Assembly (NCBI GenBank): GCA_910588905.1
Contig: CAJURZ010000020.1
Span: 1 to 44,798, forward strand
Origin: an uncultured Eggerthellaceae bacterium
GTDB taxonomy: Bacteria; Actinomycetota; Coriobacteriia; Coriobacteriales; Eggerthellaceae
Direction of reading: 5' to 3'
DNA: 44,798 nt
Below are positions 38,102-44,798 of the stretch, in pieces. How positions within the stretch are numbered: position 1 is the first letter of the stretch; every line of letters begins with the position of its first letter. Below the pieces are notes generated by a model that ran no database searches, was not told the origin of the DNA, and worked only from the letters and a program-made list of their open reading frames with translations. The translations under genes were made by a program, and so were the position numbers.

Positions 38102-40741
38102 ATGACCATGACCGAGAAGCAGGGGTTTGAGCGTGCAGGGGAGCTTGAACCCCTGAAAGAGGTAACCACTTACTACAAGACGCTTGGTTTGGGCAGCTTC
38201 GGCATGAGCGCTTTGTCCGCTGAGATAGATGTGGCCGATGGCAAGATCGTCCGAACGCGCGGCTTCCATTTCGACAACGCTTTCACTGAGGAAGAGCTGA
38301 GACCGTGGACGTTGGAAGTGAACGGCAAGAAGCTTCCGGGGCTCCTGAAGAACGATATCCCGCCGTTCGCGTTGGTCTACAAGAAGCGAGCCTATTCTGA
38401 CAACCGCATCCTCTACCCGATGAAGCGTGTGGATTGGGACCCCAATGGAGAGCGCAATCCGCAGAACCGCGGCAAATCCAAGTTCGAGCGCATCAGCTGG
38501 GATGAGGCCACGGACATCATCGCGTCCGAGCTTCGGCGCATCGAAAGGGAATATGGCTACTATGCCGTTTTCTGCCAAGGCGATGGCCATGGTGAGACGA
38601 AGACCGTTCATGCTACCCATGGTTGTCAGATGCGACTCATGTCCATCTTGGGCGGCTTCACCTTCCAAGCACGCAACCCTGACAGCTGGGAAGGCTGGTA
38701 CTGGGGCGCGAAACACGTGTGGGGCTGCGACCCGGTGGGCGAAGGTGATATCGGCCTTCTGCTGCTGGATATCGCTGAGAACTCCAAGTATCTCTTGCAT
38801 TGGGGATGTGACGAGGAGACCACCCCATGGGGCTGGCTCGGCCAGCTTCCAAGCCGCTGGTGCTTCTGGCTGACCGAGGTGGGCGTGAAGCAGATCTATG
38901 TCTGCCCGGACGTCAACTACGGTTGTGCGGTGCATGCAGACAAGTGGATCCCCGTGAACCCGAACACAGACGTTGCGCTCCACATGGCCATTGCCTATAC
39001 CTGGATCCAGAACGGCTGGTTCGATCGCGAATATGTTGACACGCATGCCATCGGGTTCGACTGGATCGAGTACTACATCACTGGCGGCGAAGATGGTGTG
39101 CCGAAGACGCCCGAATGGGCAGCTCCCATTTGCGGTGTACCATCTCGTCAGATCAAAGCATTGGCGAAGGCCTGGTACAAGCAGGCAACTTCCATCAGCC
39201 ATGTGAACGGCGGCTCGCTCATTCGCTCACAGTTCTCTGCCGAGCCTGGGCGCATGGAAGTGGTCCTCATGGGCATGCAGGGTTTGGGCAAGCCGGGTCG
39301 CAACGTCATCAAGCTCATCGAATGGGGCCTCTACGGACTGCCCACGCAGTGCCCGAATCCGCGAAGCGAACTATATATGATGCCTGCGGCGGCCTACCGT
39401 TCCTTGGACTATAACAATTCCGAGGTTTGGGACATCCGCAAGGCTCATATCCCGAAGACCATGGTCCCCAAGGCCATCCTGGGTGACTATACCCTAGAGA
39501 ATCCGCTCACCTGGTATGGTACGGGTGTAGCTGGATGGCCCCGTCAGGACCAGTTCGTCCAATACCAGTATCCCTCTGAGGCAGGCTGCGGTACGCGGAT
39601 CCACATGATCTGGTCTGACACGCCCTGCTGGTCTACCTGCTGGAATGGTGGCTACACGCTGGCCAAGGCGGTTCAGTCCGATGAGATCGAATTCGTTCTC
39701 ATTCAGCATCCTTGGATGGAGAACGACTGTATCTATGCCGACGTCCTGCTTCCCATCAACACGAAGTTCGAGGAGCGCGATATCGCGGTAGACTCCTCCA
39801 ATGGCTATCAGAACGTCATGATGATCGAACCGCAGTGCATAGAGCCACGGGGCGAGTCGAAGTCTGACTACGAGGCTGTGGGCGAAGTGGCGAAGAAGAT
39901 GGGCGTCTACGAGGAGTTCACTGGTGGCAAGACGGTGGATGAATGGATCCGCGAAGGATTCGAGAATTCTGGCTGTCAAGATCGCATCACGTGGGAGGAG
40001 TTCGAGCGGAAGGGCTACTATGCCGCTCCTACGGCAAAGGACTGGGAAGATGCGCCTCGCGGGTTTGCGCCCTTCTATGAGGACCCGGAGACCCACCCTC
40101 TGGGAACGCCGTCTGGCAAGTTGGAGTTCTACTCCACTTCTCTGGCCCATTACTTCCCAGACGATCAGTCACGACCGCCCTATCCGAAGTTCATCGTGGA
40201 AGACGGCCGGTTGTCCGAATCATTGCTCACCGAGCGTGGCAAGGACTATCCATACCTGATCGTCTCCAATCATCCTCGTTGGCGCGTGCATGCGAACATG
40301 GATGATGTCACTTGGTTTCGTGAGATAGAGACTTGCAAGGTTAAGGGCCCTGATGGCTATCTTTATGAGCCGGTATGGATCAATCCTGTCGATGCAGCAT
40401 CCCATGGCATAGCCAGTGGAGATGTGGTCAAGATCTTCAACGATCGCGGTTGGGTGTTGGGTGGAGCCTATGTCACCGAGCGCATCAAGCCGGGTGTCGT
40501 CTACCAGGACCATGGAGCCCGGCTGGACCCCATCAAGGTGGGAGAAGCTGATCGCGGCGGTGCGAACAACCTGATCGCTCCCTCTGAAGTGGCCATGGAG
40601 AACACCAACGCTGAAGTGACCAGCGGCTATCTGGTCGACTTCGAGAAGGTAGATGTACATCAGTTGGCGAAGGAATACCCAGAGGCTTTCGCCCGTGAAT
40701 TCAACGATGCGGGTGTCAAGATCGAGAACTGGCTTGCCTAG
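38102..40741 (+). CDS. pyrogallol-transhydroxylase-family large subunit B
   Basis: This 879-residue paralogue of large subunit A arose by tandem duplication. Long stretches are almost identical (for example YPMKRVDWDPNGERNPQNRG and SKFERISWDEA). The catalytic motif reads NPDSWEGWYWGAKHVWG, so the Asp (194) and Ser Mo ligand (195) are kept, as is DGHGETKTVH (His163). It lacks FS0 cysteines and a TAT signal. The two copies differ around the active-site entrance (for example METTTWSWEGQQSS against EETTPWGWLGQLPS), which suggests different substrates. AAGGAGG precedes the ATG. Its stop is 16 bases before the beta-subunit start, so B is the likelier direct partner of the beta subunit. The reaction (hydroxyl transfer or reductive removal) is inferred from the family. 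Confidence 0.92.
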   Translation: MTMTEKQGFERAGELEPLKEVTTYYKTLGLGSFGMSALSAEIDVADGKIVRTRGFHFDNAFTEEELRPWTLEVNGKKLPGLLKNDIPPFALVYKKRAYSDNRILYPMKRVDWDPNGERNPQNRGKSKFERISWDEATDIIASELRRIEREYGYYAVFCQGDGHGETKTVHATHGCQMRLMSILGGFTFQARNPDSWEGWYWGAKHVWGCDPVGEGDIGLLLLDIAENSKYLLHWGCDEETTPWGWLGQLPSRWCFWLTEVGVKQIYVCPDVNYGCAVHADKWIPVNPNTDVALHMAIAYTWIQNGWFDREYVDTHAIGFDWIEYYITGGEDGVPKTPEWAAPICGVPSRQIKALAKAWYKQATSISHVNGGSLIRSQFSAEPGRMEVVLMGMQGLGKPGRNVIKLIEWGLYGLPTQCPNPRSELYMMPAAAYRSLDYNNSEVWDIRKAHIPKTMVPKAILGDYTLENPLTWYGTGVAGWPRQDQFVQYQYPSEAGCGTRIHMIWSDTPCWSTCWNGGYTLAKAVQSDEIEFVLIQHPWMENDCIYADVLLPINTKFEERDIAVDSSNGYQNVMMIEPQCIEPRGESKSDYEAVGEVAKKMGVYEEFTGGKTVDEWIREGFENSGCQDRITWEEFERKGYYAAPTAKDWEDAPRGFAPFYEDPETHPLGTPSGKLEFYSTSLAHYFPDDQSRPPYPKFIVEDGRLSESLLTERGKDYPYLIVSNHPRWRVHANMDDVTWFREIETCKVKGPDGYLYEPVWINPVDAASHGIASGDVVKIFNDRGWVLGGAYVTERIKPGVVYQDHGARLDPIKVGEADRGGANNLIAPSEVAMENTNAEVTSGYLVDFEKVDVHQLAKEYPEAFAREFNDAGVKIENWLA

Positions 40742-40757
40742 AAGGAGGAGATGCAAG

Positions 40758-41726
40758 ATGAAGGTATTCGTTTTTGATTCAGCCAAGTGCAATGGGTGCT
40801 ATGGCTGTCAGCTTGCTTGCAAGGATGAGCACTGGAACAACGAGTGGCTGCCCTATGCGCTGCCGCAGCCGGACACGGGACACTTCTGGTGCAAGATGAC
40901 CCAAGTCGATCATGGCCAAGTGCCGAAGGTGCGTGTGGAGTACAAGCCGCTGTTCTGCAATCATTGCGATGATGCTCCTTGCATCAAGGCTGATCCCGAG
41001 GTGTCCTTCAAGCGCTCGGATGGCCTCGTGATCATGGACCCTGTGAAAGCGAAGGGTCGTCGTGACCTAGTTGATTCCTGCCCCTACGGTGCCATCTATT
41101 GGAATGAGGAGCTGGAGGTCCCTCAACATTGCACAGGCTGCGCCCATCTCGTGGATGAGGGCGAGCTTCCTCATTGCGTTGACGTGTGTGCCACCGGTGC
41201 GCTCCGCTTCGGCGAGGAAGAGGAATTCGCAGAGGAGCTCGCCCAGGCAGAGACGGTTGCCAAGGCAGAGCATGGTCCCCGTGTCTATTACCTCAACCTT
41301 CCTCATCTCTTCATTGGCGGCGAGGTATGGGATCCAGCATTGGACGAGATCATCGAGGGGGCAAAGATCACCCTTTCTGGAGATGCTCGGGCAGTGACCA
41401 ACTCTGATGAGTTCGGTGACTTCTGGTTCCGCAAGCTCGATCCGGGTGATTACACGCTCACCATCGAGGCTCCCGGCTTCGTCTCCCAGGTCGTGGATGT
41501 GAAGCTTGAGAAGTCCTTGAACGTGGGCGACTTCCCTCTCGAACGCGAAGCAGGTAATGAGGTGCGGGCGCCAAAGGGGACAGAGGCTGCCATTGGTCGC
41601 CAGGCACCCATCGACACCCCCGATGTCCAAGTGGACGAATTGGGCGATGTCAAGGCATCCATGTCGGTCATGTCTCAAGCAGGAGATGATGCGATCTTTG
41701 ATGATTCCGGCATCACATCGAAATAG
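40758..41726 (+). CDS. transhydroxylase-family beta subunit: three 4Fe-4S clusters plus Cna-B domain
   Basis: This 322-residue protein matches the AthL beta subunit in order and motifs. Ferredoxin part (about 1-180): KCNGCYGCQLACKDEH (Cys11, 14, 17, 21), FCNHCDDAPC, SCPYGAIYWNEE, HCTGCAHLVDEG and HCVDVCATGAL, twelve cysteines for three [4Fe-4S] clusters. Then a linker (RVYYLNLPHLFIGGEV) and a Cna-B-like domain (about 195-262: AKITLSGDARAVTNSDEFGD, then FWFRKLDPGDYTLTIEAPGF). A C-terminal extension of about 55 polar, low-complexity residues (from EREAGNEVRAPKG) exceeds the 274-residue Pelobacter subunit. It has no signal peptide. GGAGGAG lies seven bases before the ATG. It would serve large subunit B and perhaps A. 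Confidence 0.92.
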   Translation: MKVFVFDSAKCNGCYGCQLACKDEHWNNEWLPYALPQPDTGHFWCKMTQVDHGQVPKVRVEYKPLFCNHCDDAPCIKADPEVSFKRSDGLVIMDPVKAKGRRDLVDSCPYGAIYWNEELEVPQHCTGCAHLVDEGELPHCVDVCATGALRFGEEEEFAEELAQAETVAKAEHGPRVYYLNLPHLFIGGEVWDPALDEIIEGAKITLSGDARAVTNSDEFGDFWFRKLDPGDYTLTIEAPGFVSQVVDVKLEKSLNVGDFPLEREAGNEVRAPKGTEAAIGRQAPIDTPDVQVDELGDVKASMSVMSQAGDDAIFDDSGITSK

Positions 41727-41782
41727 CGCCATCGTGTCACGGAGCCGCATCTACAGTCACATTCGGACGGGAAGAGGTACCT

Positions 41783-42922
41783 ATGAATGACGAATTGAGA
41801 AAGCAACGCCAAGAACGTATCCTGGGAGCAATGCAAGGCAAGAAGATCGATCGCACGCCACTCATGTGGGCGGGGGATCTGGCGCTCATCCGCTATGCGA
41901 AGCCTCAAACGGATTTTCAATATATGATCGAGCATCATGAGGATATGACAAAGACCATTGTGGATGAGGTCTTGCCGAAGTTTCCGAAATTGGACTTCTT
42001 GGCAGCCGTGGGCATGAGCTCACGTTTCCTGGGTGCTGCCTTCCTCGTGAAGACCTTGCTCCCCGGCGTGGATATACCCGCTGATGAGATGTGGCAGTTG
42101 GACTTCGATCATGCCTTCACTGAGGATGTCTACGATGAGATCATCGAAGGTGGCTGGCAGAAGTTCAGCGACAAGATCCTCTTCGATAAGCTGGGTTATG
42201 ATCCCGAAGCGATGGGGCGTGATTTCGAAGCGGGCATGCGCAATAAGCAGCTCTACCACGATGCGGGTCTGCCCTTCTTCCGCCATGAGGGCATGCTCTC
42301 TTCGCCCTACGATGTTCTCGCCTTCGGGCGTGGTCTCACAGAATTCTTTATGGATATGTACGAGCAGCCTGACGAGATGAAGGCTGCTATGAGCGTGATC
42401 ATGGATGAGGAAGAGGCGCGTATCGGCAACAGCATCAAAGAGCAAGTAGCCGATGCGGATGCTCATGGGGAGGTGGTCATGTACACCATCGCTCCCTGCG
42501 TGCAAGCGAATTGCGATCTGTTGGGGCGTGCTCAGTTCGAGGAGTTCGGCTGGCCTCTCATCGAGCGTCAAGCGAATTACCTCTTGGACCAGGGTGCTTA
42601 TGTACGGTTTCATATGGATTCGAATTGGACGAACAACCTCGATCTATTCGCTCAATTCCCAGCCGGTAGATGCATCTTCGATTCTGACGGTAATACGGAT
42701 CTCATCAAGACCCGGGACATCTTGGGACCGAAGATGGCATTCACGGGCACTGTAGATCCGGCGAACTTCGCCTTCGGCAGGCCTGAGCAGATATACGACG
42801 AGGTGAAGGAGCAGTTGGCAGTGATGGGGGATAGCTTCATCGCATCTCCCTCTTGCAGCATTCCGGCCAATGCACCGGCAGAGAACATCGATGCGATGTA
42901 TGCAGCCATCGACGAACTGTAA
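41783..42922 (+). CDS. uroporphyrinogen-decarboxylase-family methyltransferase 2
   Basis: This 379-residue protein has the URO-D/MtaA TIM-barrel fold: RQERILGAMQGKKIDRTPLM at the N-terminus, YMIEHHEDMTKTIVDEVLPK, then FHMDSNWTNNLDLFAQFPAG, and the C-terminal SPSCSIPANAPAENIDAMYA, which matches the 'C-x-x-P-x-x-x-P-x-x-N-I' end of the corrinoid methyltransferases. One of the expected zinc ligands (the Cys of His-x-Cys) is Asp here (HMD), but the late Cys is present. It would transfer a methyl group from a methoxylated substrate to the corrinoid protein encoded 24 bases downstream. AAGAGG precedes the ATG. It is more complete in its family features than methyltransferase 1. Confidence 0.88.
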   Translation: MNDELRKQRQERILGAMQGKKIDRTPLMWAGDLALIRYAKPQTDFQYMIEHHEDMTKTIVDEVLPKFPKLDFLAAVGMSSRFLGAAFLVKTLLPGVDIPADEMWQLDFDHAFTEDVYDEIIEGGWQKFSDKILFDKLGYDPEAMGRDFEAGMRNKQLYHDAGLPFFRHEGMLSSPYDVLAFGRGLTEFFMDMYEQPDEMKAAMSVIMDEEEARIGNSIKEQVADADAHGEVVMYTIAPCVQANCDLLGRAQFEEFGWPLIERQANYLLDQGAYVRFHMDSNWTNNLDLFAQFPAGRCIFDSDGNTDLIKTRDILGPKMAFTGTVDPANFAFGRPEQIYDEVKEQLAVMGDSFIASPSCSIPANAPAENIDAMYAAIDEL

Positions 42923-42946
42923 TGATTTCTGAGAAAGGAAAAGACC

Positions 42947-43582
42947 ATGACCATCTATGAAGAGATCTCCAGTGCCGTACAACGCGGCAAGCGCAAGGAA
43001 GTAGCGCCTCTCGTCCAGCAAGCGATAGATGAGGGATGCTCTGCTGAGGATATCCTGAACCAGGCGCTCATCCCCGCTATGGATGTCATCGGCGAGAAGT
43101 TCTCTCAGGGCGAGGTCTTCGTGCCAGAGATGCTGGTGGCGGCTCGGGCCATGTCGGCGGGTACGGATGTGCTGAAGCCATATCTAGCCGCTGAGGGGAC
43201 GGAGCCCGTGGGCAAGGCTGTCATCGGTACTGTCAAGGGCGACATGCATGATATAGGCAAGAACTTGGTGCGTATGATGATCGAGTCGAAGGGCTTTGAG
43301 GTAGAAGACCTCGGAGTGGATGTGGCCCCTGAGCAGTTCGTGTCATTCTTGCAAGAGCATGATGACGTGGATATCGTCTGTTGCTCGTCGCTGCTGACCA
43401 CCACTATGCCTGAGATAAAGGCTACTATCCAAGCTATCGAGGGTGCAGGTTTGCGTGACAAGGTGAAGGTCATGATAGGAGGCGCTCCTGTGACCCAGGC
43501 CTATGCTGATGAGGTGGGTGCAGATGCCTACACCGAAGATGCTGGAGAAGCGGCTGCCCGGGCTGTAGAGCTGGTGTCCTAG
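42947..43582 (+). CDS. corrinoid (B12-binding) protein of a methyltransferase system
   Basis: This 211-residue methyl carrier is of the MtaC/MtbC/MttC type. It has an N-terminal helical cap (about 1-88: ISSAVQRGKRKEVAPLVQQA, then ALIPAMDVIGEKFSQGEVFV) and a C-terminal Rossmann-like B12 domain (about 90-211). The cobalt-binding motif DxHxxG is present (GDMHDIGKNL: Asp99, His101, Gly104), as are CCSSLLTTTMP and MIGGAPVTQAYADEVGADAY. It accepts a methyl group from methyltransferase 2 and passes it to a second enzyme, usually tetrahydrofolate methyltransferase. No reductive activator (RamA-like) or second methyltransferase is in the window. It is the last gene of the operon, before a strong terminator. 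Confidence 0.95.
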   Translation: MTIYEEISSAVQRGKRKEVAPLVQQAIDEGCSAEDILNQALIPAMDVIGEKFSQGEVFVPEMLVAARAMSAGTDVLKPYLAAEGTEPVGKAVIGTVKGDMHDIGKNLVRMMIESKGFEVEDLGVDVAPEQFVSFLQEHDDVDIVCCSSLLTTTMPEIKATIQAIEGAGLRDKVKVMIGGAPVTQAYADEVGADAYTEDAGEAAARAVELVS

Positions 43583-43630
43583 AGAAGGCCGGCTTCTATC
43601 ATATCTGCATTGCTGCGTAAGGCACGATGC

Positions 43631-43668
43631 AAGGTGGCTTCCTGATCACGGGGAGCCACCTTTCTTTT
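43631..43668 (+). terminator. rho-independent terminator of the transhydroxylase operon
   Basis: AAGGTGGCTTCC (43631-43642) and GGGAGCCACCTT (43651-43662) form a 12-bp stem with one G-T pair and an eight-base loop, followed by TCTTTT. It lies 48 bases after the corrinoid protein stop. Confidence 0.88.
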
Positions 43669-43743
43669 AAACGTCTTCCGATGAAGGGTGATCCTTAGCT
43701 GCATCATCAGAAGGAGGGGTTTTGGAGTGGGATCAAAAGAAGG

Positions 43744-43818
43744 TGGTGGTCGAGGAGGGATTTGAACCCCCGACCTTGTGCTTGTAAGGCACCTGCGCTC
43801 CCGCTGCGCCACTCGACC
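43744..43818 (-). tRNA. tRNA-Val (anticodon TAC)
   Basis: On the minus strand: acceptor stem GGTCGAG/CTCGACC, D arm GCGC-AGCGGGA-GCGC, anticodon loop CTTACAA (anticodon TAC, reading GUA) on a stem with one G-A mismatch at its base, variable loop AGGTC, T arm GGGGG-TTCAAAT-CCCTC, discriminator A and an encoded CCA. A TATAAT box lies at 43830-43835 (minus), 12 bases upstream of the mature 5' end. Confidence 0.93.
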
Positions 43819-43936
43819 ACGTGAGGACCATTATACCAATCCTCAGAGCTCCGGGAGGAACCGTTCGCCGAAGAGCCTCTGCCGTGCGGGAGGAATACTG
43901 AGGCCACTGACCGAAACAAACCTTTTCAACCCGCGC

Positions 43937-43968
43937 TCAACCTCGCAAATCAACCTTGAAGGTTGAGG
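43937..43968. promoter_or_regulatory. palindrome cluster in the gap before the final MFS gene
   Basis: CAACCTT-G-AAGGTTG (43951-43965) is a perfect dyad, and CTCAACCT (43937-43944) repeats the complement of AGGTTGAG (43961-43968). The gap 43819-44371 (553 bases) otherwise holds no convincing gene. A hairpin (CTGCCG 44315-44320 with CGGCAG 44336-44341, extended by GCCT/AGGC) lies in the leader of the MFS gene. Confidence 0.4.
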
Positions 43969-44371
43969 CCCGAAAGCCGTTCTCGTTGACCAGTCAACCC
44001 ACTTAAAATATCCTACCCCCATAAGCATCATCCCGACTTCTCGGCTCGGCAGCCATACATGCCGGGGTACTGAGGGGGTCAGGGAATGCTGAGGCGAAGA
44101 GAATCGAGGAAGGGGGAAGTAAGCGCAATCGTTTCTTCTGGTCCGTACCCCATGGCGGGAGCTCAAGGCTGATCCCTATAAGGCCTTGTGTGCACCATTA
44201 CTAGCACCTCAACAGCCCTAGATTTTTGAGGCGCTCGTAATACCTCCCAAGATGCTGGTTCGTTCTCAGTCTTGCTATTGCGCCCGGGCATGTGCGCCCG
44301 ATCTTCTAGGCCTGCTGCCGAATCCATCCATCAGACGGCAGAGGCAAACATCATTTATCTAGGGGGTATTG

Positions 44372-44798
44372 ATGGACGGTAAAGAGTTCACAGTATCTGA
44401 GGTCATCGACCGCGCTGGCATCTCCAGCCACACATGGATCGTGTTCGTCATCCTGGCGTTCGCAATGATCTTCGACGGCTATGACTTCATGATCGTTAAT
44501 TCTACTAACACCTATGTTGCACCCACGTTCTTCGCGACCGAGATCGCCAATGGTCAGCCGATCGCAGCCCTTACCGGCTCGCTGACCACCTGGGGCCTGC
44601 TCGGCATGGTGCTCGGCGGTGCTGTTGGCGGCATCATGTCCGATGCCATCGGCCGTAAGAAGATGCTCACCATCGCGGTCATCTTCTATGGTCTGTTCAC
44701 ACTGCCGCAGGCATTCGCGCCCGATTATGCATTCTTCTGCGCATTCCGCCTGATCGCTGGCTTCGGCGTTGGCTCCTGCATCCCGGTTGTGACCACCG
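44372..44798 (+). CDS. MFS transporter, aromatic-acid:H+ symporter type (partial, runs off window)
   Basis: The ATG at 44372, with AGGGGG about seven bases upstream, opens a frame that stays open to the window edge, giving the first 142 residues. The segment FAMIFDGYDFMIVNSTNTYV in helix 1, GGAVGGIMSDAIGRKKMLTI in loop 2-3 (the G-x-x-x-D-x-x-G-R-K/R MFS signature) and FRLIAGFGVGSCIPVVTT in helix 4 fit the aromatic acid:H+ symporter (AAHS/PcaK-like) branch, unlike the four other MFS proteins here. It probably imports an aromatic acid. Its closeness to the transhydroxylase operon makes a shared substrate plausible (inference). Confidence 0.88.
   Translation, partial: MDGKEFTVSEVIDRAGISSHTWIVFVILAFAMIFDGYDFMIVNSTNTYVAPTFFATEIANGQPIAALTGSLTTWGLLGMVLGGAVGGIMSDAIGRKKMLTIAVIFYGLFTLPQAFAPDYAFFCAFRLIAGFGVGSCIPVVTT

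Noticed and set aside
38030..39202. A 390-codon open frame on the minus strand
   Set aside because: It lies wholly opposite the strongly conserved transhydroxylase large subunit B and has no family features.
13731..43743. Idea that the accessory region is a mobile island integrated at tRNA-Val or tRNA-Leu
   Set aside because: No integrase, transposase, tRNA-end direct repeat or insertion sequence was found. The tRNA genes look complete and no second copy of a 3' end was seen.
43843..44166. A 107-codon open frame on the minus strand in the gap after tRNA-Val
   Set aside because: It has no ribosome site, no recognisable domain and an arginine/proline/serine-rich composition. The gap is better described as non-coding with dyads.
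1..44798. CRISPR arrays, rRNA genes and insertion sequences
   Set aside because: No regularly spaced repeats, no rRNA-like segments and no transposase frames were seen on either strand.

Overview
The window looks like a chromosomal segment of an actinobacterium of the class Coriobacteriia, most likely a gut Eggerthellaceae relative (Eggerthella, Gordonibacter, Adlercreutzia or Slackia type). The reasons are the moderately high GC, frequent GTG/TTG starts, several cytoplasmic molybdopterin (Mo-bis-MGD) oxidoreductases, each with a small ferredoxin subunit, many MFS permeases, and LuxR regulators whose N-terminal half is a multi-pass membrane domain. That combination is the hallmark of polyphenol/catechol-dehydroxylating gut Coriobacteriia. 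The genus cannot be fixed from sequence alone.

Left part (1-13.4 kb), core and housekeeping: an MFS drug-type exporter fused to two CBS domains, coaD, a DJ-1/PfpI protein, a PRC-barrel protein, a CNNM/CorC-type membrane protein, tRNA-Leu(CAA), a LytTR response regulator, a membrane-anchored protein, a 55-residue ORF, a lipoprotein, a thioredoxin with a CPHC active site, a peptide-deformylase-like protein lacking its catalytic Glu, a CDF metal exporter, an ABC binding protein plus permease without ATPase, and a Phd/ParE-type toxin-antitoxin pair.

Middle part (13.7-35 kb), accessory redox region: three Mo-enzyme/ferredoxin pairs (13731-16458 minus; 19305-21942; 22491-25142), four MFS permeases, three membrane LuxR regulators (25227, 27048 minus, 33488), a tiny zinc-ribbon protein (26853-27026) and a lone uroporphyrinogen-decarboxylase-type methyltransferase (29187-30209). 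Intergenic regions are unusually rich in perfect dyads, which are candidate LuxR operators, and in leader hairpins.

Right part (35.1-43.6 kb): one apparent six-gene operon. It encodes a free-standing Cna-B-like domain, two tandem paralogous large subunits of the pyrogallol-phloroglucinol transhydroxylase family, the matching three-[4Fe-4S] beta subunit with a C-terminal Cna-B-like domain, a URO-D-family methyltransferase and a B12-binding corrinoid protein. I infer a locus that couples corrinoid-dependent O-demethylation of a methoxylated aromatic to Mo-dependent hydroxyl transfer or dehydroxylation of the resulting polyphenol. It is followed by tRNA-Val(TAC) and the 5' end of an aromatic-acid:H+ symporter-type MFS gene that runs off the window. 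This operon is the best candidate for an undescribed system. Its substrate is unknown.
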